43,057 nt of DNA from an uncultured Eubacteriales bacterium (GTDB lineage: Bacteria; Bacillota; Clostridia; Christensenellales; Aristaeellaceae), in contig CADAQF010000018.1 in assembly GCA_902790015.1 (NCBI GenBank), positions 1 to 43,057 on the forward strand, written 5' to 3'. The notes below the pieces were generated by a model. The model was not told where the DNA came from. It searched no databases and was given only the letters and a program-made list of their open reading frames with translations. This document shows, piece by piece, positions 16,328 through 21,788 of the stretch. Each line of letters opens with the position of its first letter. Position 1 is the first letter of the stretch. The position numbers and the translations under genes were made by a program.

Positions 16328-16351
16328 CGGCAGGGGAAGGATCCCCTGCCG
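16328..16351 (-). promoter_or_regulatory. Intra-operon hairpin 1 (just after the binding-protein stop)
   Basis: A 10-bp stem (CGGCAGGGGA / TCCCCTGCCG) with a 4-nt loop begins 22 nt past the binding-protein stop. No T-run follows, which fits mRNA 3'-end protection of the abundant binding-protein transcript. Confidence 0.58.
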
Positions 16352-16373
16352 AAGCTCATGCGCGGTATGCGGG

Positions 16374-17663
16374 TTACTGATAGTCCTCCAGCAGCTCGTC
16401 GCCCTGCTGCTGTGCCTGGGCCAGGGCTTCCGCGGCGGTCATCTCGCCGGTGACGGCGGCCTGGATGTTGTCGTTGAGGATGCGCCACATTTCGGCGGCG
16501 TTGTAGGTGGTCAGCTCGGGCTGCGCGTAGGGCAGCTGCTCATAGGCGACCAGGGCCTGCGGGAAGGAGGCGTAGTAGCTCTTGAGGGACTCGGTCTCAT
16601 AGCAGCTCTCGCGGGTGGCGACGTAGCCGGTGTCGATGGACCACTGCGCGGCGTTTTCGGTGGAGCACATGAACTTGATGTACTTCCAGGCCGCCTGCTG
16701 GCGTTCCTCGCTGATGCCCTTGGTGATGTAGAAGTTGCCGCCGCCGGTGGGAGCGCCCCACTGCCGGCCGGCGGGCAGGAAGGCCACGCCGAAGTCGAAG
16801 TTGGCGTTATTCTTGATGTTGGTCAGGTTGCCGGTGGTGTGGTAGATCATGGCCACCTGGCCGGCCAGGAACTGGGTGGGCATATCGGTCCACTGCACGA
16901 TGCCGGGGGCCATGCAGTGATATTTGTTCTGCAGGTCCAGCCACAGCTGCAGGGCTTCCACGTTTTCGGGGGTGTCAAAGTAGACGTGCTTGCCGTCGGC
17001 GCTCATGAGGCCGACGCCGTTGGTGCAGTTCTGCAGGGAGAAGCCGGTGAAGGCCCACTGGGCGGAGCCGGAGTTAAGCGCCACGGCCACGCCGAAGCGG
17101 TTTTCGTTGGTCAGCTTCTGGGCGTAGTCCACCAGCTCTTCCCAGTTCTTCGGGGGCTGTTCGGGATCCAGGCCCACCTCGCGGAAGGCGTCCTTGTTGT
17201 AGAACAGCACCATCGTGGAGCGCTGGAAGGGGATGGAGATGATATGGCCGCCCTCCACATAGGAGTCCAGCATGAAGCCGTCGATGAAGTCGTCGATGAA
17301 GGCCTGGCCTTCGGGGTCGTTGGCGATGATGTCGTCCAGGGTCATGGCCATGTTGGTGTCGTCCATGGTGAAGCGCTGGGTGGCCAGGCTCACGAACAGG
17401 TCGGGCTGGCCGGCCGTGCCGATGGAGGACTGGATGGCGGTGACGGTGTCGTCATAGTTGCCGGTGTAGACGGGCTGCACCTGGATATCGGGGTTCTGGG
17501 CGTTGAATTCCGCGGTCATGTTCTCGATCAGCTGCGCGGCGGAACCGCCCACGTTGACCGGGAAGAACATCGTCAGCTGCAGCGGATCGTCCGCCAGCGC
17601 GGGCATCACCATCGGGCTCAGCAGCATGGCCGCCATGAGCGCGATACTGAGAAGCTTCTTCAT
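16374..17663 (-). CDS. Extracellular sugar-binding protein of ABC importer (UgpB/MalE-like)
   Basis: This 429-residue protein has a signal peptide at about 1-25 (MKKLLSIALMAAMLLSPMVMPALA). The CUT1 binding-protein fold follows: LTMFFPVNVGGSAAQLIENM at the N-terminus, a hinge stretch FYNKDAFREVGLDPEQPPKNWEEL typical of this family, and GGGNFYITKGISEERQQAAW in the C-lobe. No lipobox Cys is seen. Start: ATG at 17663; AGGAGG sits 11 nt upstream, and a three-codon mini-frame (ATG AAA TTA TGA) begins between them and overlaps the true start. A consensus promoter lies at 17726-17754. First gene of the operon binding protein - permease 1 - permease 2 - MBL hydrolase. Confidence 0.93.
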   Translation of the reverse strand: MKKLLSIALMAAMLLSPMVMPALADDPLQLTMFFPVNVGGSAAQLIENMTAEFNAQNPDIQVQPVYTGNYDDTVTAIQSSIGTAGQPDLFVSLATQRFTMDDTNMAMTLDDIIANDPEGQAFIDDFIDGFMLDSYVEGGHIISIPFQRSTMVLFYNKDAFREVGLDPEQPPKNWEELVDYAQKLTNENRFGVAVALNSGSAQWAFTGFSLQNCTNGVGLMSADGKHVYFDTPENVEALQLWLDLQNKYHCMAPGIVQWTDMPTQFLAGQVAMIYHTTGNLTNIKNNANFDFGVAFLPAGRQWGAPTGGGNFYITKGISEERQQAAWKYIKFMCSTENAAQWSIDTGYVATRESCYETESLKSYYASFPQALVAYEQLPYAQPELTTYNAAEMWRILNDNIQAAVTGEMTAAEALAQAQQQGDELLEDYQ

Positions 17664-17725
17664 AATTTCATTGCCCTCCTGTGTATAAAAATGTACAAAA
17701 TGGGAAGAATTCCCGCTTCACAGCC

Positions 17726-17754
17726 ATTATATCATTCCGAAATTGCGCTGTCAA
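17726..17754 (-). promoter_or_regulatory. Perfect-consensus promoter of the sugar ABC operon
   Basis: Minus strand TTGACA (17754-17749), 17-bp spacer, TATAAT (17731-17726). Just downstream GGGAA-GAA-TTCCC (17702-17714) is a small inverted repeat at about the +6 to +18 position, a possible operator. A promoter this strong for an uptake system is usually held down by a repressor (inference). Confidence 0.9.
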
Positions 17755-17828
17755 TCGTCCGGCAGATATTTTACAGACCCCTCTGTTTCAGAGCTGCGGC
17801 AGTAATGCCGGGGCTTTCGAAATAGATC

Positions 17829-17855
17829 AAAAAAAGACCCCGAAGGTCTTCGGGG
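17829..17855 (-). terminator. Rho-independent terminator of the zinc-ribbon gene
   Basis: A compact GC stem (CCCCGA / TCGGGG, extended by AAG/CTT) is followed on the minus strand by seven T (17835-17829). It lies about 210 nt beyond the stop of the minus-strand gene at 18063 and before the ABC promoter. Confidence 0.72.
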
Positions 17856-17924
17856 CCTCAGTCGGTCCGGATGGGACGGTTCCGTTTTCCGGCGGAAAGG
17901 ACCGGCGGGCCCAAAACGCCGCGA

Positions 17925-17946
17925 TCCCCCGGACGCATCCGGGGGA
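17925..17946. other. GC-rich hairpin in the 17755-18062 gap
   Basis: TCCCCCGGA / TCCGGGGGA form a 9-bp stem with a 4-nt CGCA loop and no T-run. Together with the terminator at 17829 and the promoter at 17726 this is all I see in the gap; no gene is supported. Confidence 0.4.
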
Positions 17947-18062
17947 ACGTTGGGTTATTATGGAACGGATCGTCTGCCAAAGCGCCTGTCTTTAGGCCCG
18001 CCGCGCTGACGCGCAGCACACGTTGGCCGCAGGGGTAGAGCGGCCCGGGCTCAGGAACGGTA

Positions 18063-18398
18063 TCAGTTCCAGGCGCCGGTGACCCGCATCACCACGACCA
18101 TGACGACCATGACGGCGGTCAGGGCGCCCATCATGCACATCATCATCTTCCGGGCGTGCCTGGCCTCCTCGGCCTTCTCTTTGCGCTTCTGTTCCGCGAT
18201 CTCCGCCGCGTGTTCCCGGTTATAGCGGATCTTATCGGCGGTCTGGTTGAAGAAGGATTTGGCGATCCCGTGGATAGCGCCGGCCATGGTTTCCGGCGTT
18301 TCTTCCTTTATTTCAATCTCGGCCCCGCAATAAGGGCAGTATCTTACCTGCTTGAGCTGATCGATTTCCAGCGCTGCGCCGCAATGTTCACATTTCAT
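18063..18398 (-). CDS. Small zinc-ribbon membrane protein
   Basis: This 111-residue protein has an N-terminal zinc ribbon of two CxxC pairs (C3-x2-C6 and C21-x2-C24, with CPYCG). A charged, helical Lys/Arg/Glu-rich middle (about 55-85) follows, then one C-terminal transmembrane helix unusually rich in Met and Val (MMMCMMGALTAVMVVMVVVM, about 85-104). Start: ATG at 18398 with AAAAGGAGG upstream; the frame extends to 18722 without a ribosome site. Function is not known. Such tail-anchored zinc ribbons are common small proteins in Clostridia. It stands alone, with a terminator at 17829. Confidence 0.78.
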   Translation of the reverse strand: MKCEHCGAALEIDQLKQVRYCPYCGAEIEIKEETPETMAGAIHGIAKSFFNQTADKIRYNREHAAEIAEQKRKEKAEEARHARKMMMCMMGALTAVMVVMVVVMRVTGAWN

Positions 18399-18536
18399 AA
18401 TGGTTGCCTCCTTTTGCGTTTGCCGATGATCTTTTTTAATCCGTCCGGCCGTAACAGCCTTTAGGGTTTCTTTTGTTTTTTGTGGGCCGAATGTTTCGGC
18501 GCACATGTATTGATACGGCGGAAAAAAGGAGGCGGC

Positions 18537-18568
18537 AGTCCGGGAGGCAATTTTGTCGGACTTTTTTT
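18537..18568 (+). terminator. Orphan plus-strand terminator-like hairpin in the 18399-18712 gap
   Basis: AGTCCG (18537-18542) pairs with CGGACT (18557-18562), followed by seven T on the plus strand. No plus-strand gene ends nearby. The rest of the 314-nt gap has only the ribosome site of the zinc-ribbon gene and AT-rich DNA near 18700. Confidence 0.45.
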
Positions 18569-18712
18569 GAAAAACAGTGATGCCGGCGGTATTTGGGCCG
18601 TCTGCCGGGCAGCCTGGACCGATGCGGCGGCGGGTTGACTTTAGGAAACCGCGCCGGGAGCGGGTACGGTCAAAACAGAATCCACACAAACAAAAATATA
18701 TCAAATACAAAC

Positions 18713-18743
18713 AAAAAAACACCAGCCGTCGATCGGGCTGGCG
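18713..18743 (-). terminator. Terminator of the tRNA-Leu gene
   Basis: Minus strand CGCCAGCC (18743-18736) pairs with GGCTGGTG (18727-18720) with one G-T, followed by seven T (18719-18713). It starts nine nt after the CCA end of tRNA-Leu. Confidence 0.85.
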
Positions 18744-18751
18744 TTCTTACG

Positions 18752-19059
18752 TGGTGGGGCCAGCGGGACTTGAACCCGCACGCTCTGAGAGCAACAGATT
18801 TTCTTGCTACTCCATGTCGCCATGGCCGCGGAGAAAAACCGCGTTGTAGTCCGGACTATGTCTTCGCCGTATCGCCGGAAAGCGACGTAGGCGGCCGGTA
18901 TATAGTCTCTACACATTTATCGCAGCGCAGGCCGCGAACTTAGCTCGGCGTATGCCCGGGAGGGCCTTCCGCCGAATTAGCCGGCATTCACGCGGGGCCT
19001 TTCGGCGCCCGGTGCTCCAAGGTCAAAGTCTGTCGTGTCTGCCATTCCACCATGGCCCC
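18752..19059 (-). tRNA. tRNA-Leu(UAA) interrupted by a group I intron
   Basis: The 308-nt gene has a 5' exon (19059-19026, 34 nt) and a 3' exon (18802-18752, 51 nt with encoded CCA). Joined, they give an 85-nt class II tRNA: acceptor GGGGCCA / TGGCCCC with discriminator A, D arm GTGGAATGGCAGACAC, and anticodon stem ACAGA (19033-19029) / TCTGT. The loop CUU-AAAA has anticodon UAA formed across the splice site. The long variable arm is GCTC-TCA-GAGC and the T arm GCGGG TTCAAGT CCCGC. Without removing 223 nt between U34 and A35 no tRNA fold is possible. This is the same insertion point as the tRNA-Leu(UAA) group I intron of cyanobacteria and plastids. A promoter (19082-19110) and terminator (18713-18743) show a stand-alone gene. 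Confidence 0.95.
18803..19025 (-). ncRNA. Group I self-splicing intron in tRNA-Leu(UAA)
   Basis: This 223-nt intron has no ORF. Core elements on the minus strand: internal guide UUGGAG (19020-19015), whose GAG pairs with exon CUU and gives the U34-G wobble at the 5' splice site; P2 capped by GAAA (19010-18994); P4 CGGCG (18974-18970) / CGCCG (18950-18946) around the P element; P5 GCCC/GGGC (18965-18962 / 18957-18954); P6 TCGC/GCGA (18937-18934 / 18923-18920); the R element TGTAGAGACTAT and the S element AAGACATAGTCC, forming a perfect 6-bp P7 GACTAT (18907-18902) / ATAGTC (18859-18854); P9 CGCGG/CCGCG (18843-18839 / 18831-18827); P9.1 CCATG-GCGA-CATGG (18825-18812); terminal omega-G at 18803. 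Order and motifs match the small tRNA-type (IC3-like) introns. Subgroup is inferred. Confidence 0.93.
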
Positions 19060-19081
19060 AACCAAGTCTGAACCAAGTCTG
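19060..19081 (-). repeat. Tandem 11-bp direct repeat in the tRNA-Leu leader
   Basis: AACCAAGTCTG occurs twice head to tail (19060-19070 and 19071-19081), exactly filling the space between the mature tRNA 5' end and the -10 box. Confidence 0.9.
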
Positions 19082-19110
19082 ATTATACAACCCTTTGAGG
19101 GGATTTGCAA
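19082..19110 (-). promoter_or_regulatory. Promoter of tRNA-Leu(UAA)
   Basis: Minus strand TTGCAA (19110-19105), 17-bp spacer, TATAAT (19087-19082). Confidence 0.82.
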
Positions 19111-19230
19111 GTAAAAACAAAGGTATCCGGTGTACAGCGGAGGGAATTTATGGTATGATGGATACCGGCTGGCGGCGCGGGACATCAGATCCGCGCCTGC
19201 CGGAAAAAACAGAAAAAGGATCTTTCACCC

Positions 19231-20421
19231 ATGCACAATATCAGGCTCAAGATTTGTTTGGTTCTTCTGACCGTTTGTTTCATCCTCCTTATGGGAAGCG
19301 CCCTGGCCGAGACCGCGCGGGACATTACGGCCCAGGCCGTCATGACGGCAAGCACGCACAAGCCCAGCTCCGTCCGCGTGTCCGACCGGGACTACGAGAC
19401 CATCTGGAACAGCCTGAGGGGCCGCCGGGAGAACCTGGAATTTGAGACGGAGGAGCCGTGCTTCGGCGTATACCTCTGTTCGGGGATGGAAAAAACGGCC
19501 CCGTGGATCGTGGAGGAAAAGCAGGATAACAAGTGGGTGCAGGTGGCCCGGGGCGAAGGGCGCTACGGCCACGAATACGTGGCGCTTCCGGGGATCACCC
19601 ATTTCAGGGTAAGGCTTGAAAGCACGGCCCAGCTGGTTTTCTCCGTCAACGAAATTTATCTGCTTTCAGAAGGCGATCTGCCCGACTGGGTGCAGATATG
19701 GCAGCCTCCCGTCGAAAAGGCGGACCTGATGATACTGGTGGCGCACCCGGACGACGAGATGCTGTTTTTCGGCGGCATGATCCCCACCTACGCCGGGGAG
19801 CGGCAGATGGATGTCGTGGTCTGCTACCTGACCTGCGGTACGCCTGGCCGGCGCAGCGAGCTTTTGAACGGGCTTTGGTACTGCGGCGTGCGCACCTATC
19901 CGGACATCGGCACCTTCTGGGATAAATACTCCCTGAAGCTGGACAAGCAGTACAAAACCTGGGGCCAGAATACCGTCTGGAGTTACGTGACGGAGCTTTT
20001 CCGCCGCTACCGCCCGGAGGTCGTGGCGACGCAGGATGTGAACGGCGAATACGGCCACGGCGCGCACCGCGTCTGCGCCGACGCGTGCCTGCACTGCGTG
20101 GAGACGGCCGCGGACGAAACCAAATACGCCAAAAGCGCCAAGGCCTACGGCGCCTGGCAGGTGAAAAAGCTGTACATCCATATGTACGCGGAAAACCAGG
20201 TGGAGTTCGACTGGGATATCCCGCTTGAAAGCCAGGGGGGTAAGACCGGCTTTGAAACGGCGGTGGAGGCCTATAAGCTCTACGTTTCCCAGCAGCAGCC
20301 CCAATACCAGGTGGAGCCGCGGGATTCCGTCAAAAGCTGCTACCTGTTCGGCCTGGCTTATTCGGCCGTGGGCCCCGACGTGGAAAAAAAGGACATGTTT
20401 GAAAATATCCCCGTCAGGTAA
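19231..20421 (+). CDS. Secreted PIG-L/LmbE-family N-deacetylase
   Basis: This 396-residue exported protein has a signal peptide over about 1-27 (LVLLTVCFILLMGSALA). A beta-rich N-terminal region of about 130 residues follows, perhaps a carbohydrate-binding-like sandwich. The PIG-L domain begins near 160: zinc motif AHPDDE (171-176, ligands H172 and D175), and HGAH (276-279, third ligand H279) near its end. The family removes N-acetyl groups from GlcNAc-containing substrates. The secreted location suggests a surface glycan or peptidoglycan-related target (inference). ATG at 19231 has AAAAAGGATC upstream. It lies 39 nt before a secreted SH3-repeat protein and probably shares its mRNA. Confidence 0.87.
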   Translation: MHNIRLKICLVLLTVCFILLMGSALAETARDITAQAVMTASTHKPSSVRVSDRDYETIWNSLRGRRENLEFETEEPCFGVYLCSGMEKTAPWIVEEKQDNKWVQVARGEGRYGHEYVALPGITHFRVRLESTAQLVFSVNEIYLLSEGDLPDWVQIWQPPVEKADLMILVAHPDDEMLFFGGMIPTYAGERQMDVVVCYLTCGTPGRRSELLNGLWYCGVRTYPDIGTFWDKYSLKLDKQYKTWGQNTVWSYVTELFRRYRPEVVATQDVNGEYGHGAHRVCADACLHCVETAADETKYAKSAKAYGAWQVKKLYIHMYAENQVEFDWDIPLESQGGKTGFETAVEAYKLYVSQQQPQYQVEPRDSVKSCYLFGLAYSAVGPDVEKKDMFENIPVR

Positions 20422-20460
20422 AAAGCGCCGGACGTTTGCCTGAAGTCAGGAGGAAAAGCC

Positions 20461-21744
20461 GTGAAAAAGCTCTGCTGCGCCGCGCTGGCGCTGTTCCTAT
20501 TATGCGCGTATTGTCCCGCCACGCCGGCGGAGGCGGCCATTATGCATATCAAAAAGCTGCAGACGCCGGATTCCCGGGTGCGGCTGCGGGAAACGCCGGG
20601 CGGAGAGGTCATCGGCCAGTATTACGCCGGGACGGAGGTCAGCGTGCTGTCGTTTCGCGCCTATTATAAGGACAGGCGCTACGACGAATGGGCCAGCGTC
20701 CGCATCGGCGGCAGGAAAGGCTACATGATGAACAGCTTCCTTGCCGGCGGCGTCCGCCAGGTGAAGCAGACGCGCGGGCATCTGCTGCCGCTGAACGGAC
20801 AGACGGTATCGGTGGAAAACGCGTATTTTCAGGAGATCGCTGCCCTGCCGGAGGGGGACGTGGACGTGCTGGGCACCTGCCCGGACGATACCGTGCACAT
20901 CGCCTTCCGGACGGAAAACGGCGTGCGCTATGGCTTTGTGCAGGCCCAGGAGATCACCCGGACGGGCGAGAAGCAGAAAGCCTCCGTCATGGTCATCACC
21001 ACCATGGAAGGGCTCAAGGTGCGGAAGGCCCCGGCACCCGGCGGGGAGGAGATCTGCCAGCTCTATCCCGGGGTGGAGGTATACCGGATTTTTGACGACA
21101 GCCCGGCCGACAGCGAATGGACGCGCGTCAGGGCAGGACAGGTGACCGGCTTTGTGTACGGCCGTTTTCTCGACTTTTCACTGGACCGCCATCCCTCCTT
21201 CCGCGCGCGGCCGGTGACGCTGGCCGTCCCGCAGGCCGGGGTGACCGGCAGTGCGCGTGAACAGGTGTATCAGGAGGATCCCCTGTTCCTGCTGGGCAAA
21301 AGCAGCGCCCGGGACGGCCGTTTCCTGTGCCTGGGCGGCGGCTGGGACGAAAGTGGGGAACACTACGAGACCTTCACCTGCTATGTCCGGGCGGAAGATC
21401 TCGCGCTGGAAGCCTCCGGCGCGGTTTCTGCCAAAGGGAAGCTCAGAGAGGACAGCCCGCTTTATGCGCCCGGCGGGGACGGCACCATGGCGCCGCTCAC
21501 GGACGGGACCGGGGAAAAAACCGTCTACCCCGCCGGCACCTCCGTATGGATCGCCGGAGGGCTGGATGAAAACCTGGACCCGGTGGGGGGCCTGCTGCCC
21601 GGCTATCTTACGTCGGATACCGCCTGGGTCGAGGTGCTGCTGCAGGTGCCCGGCCAATATCACAAGGTTCCGGGCTGGCTGCCCCTGACGGCGCTGTCCT
21701 TTGACGAAGGGCTGATACTGCCCGATTTAAGTAATAACGGATAA
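20461..21744 (+). CDS. Secreted protein with bacterial SH3-like repeats
   Basis: The 427-residue protein starts at GTG (20461) seven bases after AGGAGG. Signal peptide at about 1-26 (LCCAALALFLLCAYCPATPAEA). At least two SH3b-type modules are visible: about 30-100 (VRLRETPGGEVIGQYYAGTEVSVLS..., ending in GYMMNSFLAG) and about 175-245 (LKVRKAPAPGGEEICQLYPGVEVY..., ending in GFVYGRFLDF). A less clear C-terminal half may hold more. SH3b modules bind cell-wall peptides or sit beside catalytic domains, but no catalytic domain is seen here. Together with the PIG-L enzyme it suggests a wall-associated pair. No anchor motif is found. Confidence 0.82.
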   Translation: MKKLCCAALALFLLCAYCPATPAEAAIMHIKKLQTPDSRVRLRETPGGEVIGQYYAGTEVSVLSFRAYYKDRRYDEWASVRIGGRKGYMMNSFLAGGVRQVKQTRGHLLPLNGQTVSVENAYFQEIAALPEGDVDVLGTCPDDTVHIAFRTENGVRYGFVQAQEITRTGEKQKASVMVITTMEGLKVRKAPAPGGEEICQLYPGVEVYRIFDDSPADSEWTRVRAGQVTGFVYGRFLDFSLDRHPSFRARPVTLAVPQAGVTGSAREQVYQEDPLFLLGKSSARDGRFLCLGGGWDESGEHYETFTCYVRAEDLALEASGAVSAKGKLREDSPLYAPGGDGTMAPLTDGTGEKTVYPAGTSVWIAGGLDENLDPVGGLLPGYLTSDTAWVEVLLQVPGQYHKVPGWLPLTALSFDEGLILPDLSNNG

Positions 21745-21751
21745 TGCCGAA

Positions 21752-21775
21752 GGCCCGCGCGTTCAGGCGCGGGCC
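21752..21775. terminator. Convergent terminator hairpin
   Basis: A 9-bp GC stem (GGCCCGCGC / GCGCGGGCC, 6-nt loop) lies between convergent stops at 21744 and 21789. No T-run, so strength is uncertain. Confidence 0.6.
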
Positions 21776-21788
21776 CGCGGGAGCAGGG

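Noticed and set aside
16296..17825. 509-codon plus-strand frame over the sugar-binding protein
   Set aside because: Antisense shadow; contains Gly/Val/His repeats typical of reversed GC-rich codons and covers hairpins and the promoter.
18593..18943. Plus-strand frame over the tRNA-Leu region
   Set aside because: It is read across the tRNA exons and intron on the opposite strand, where RNA structure fully explains the sequence.
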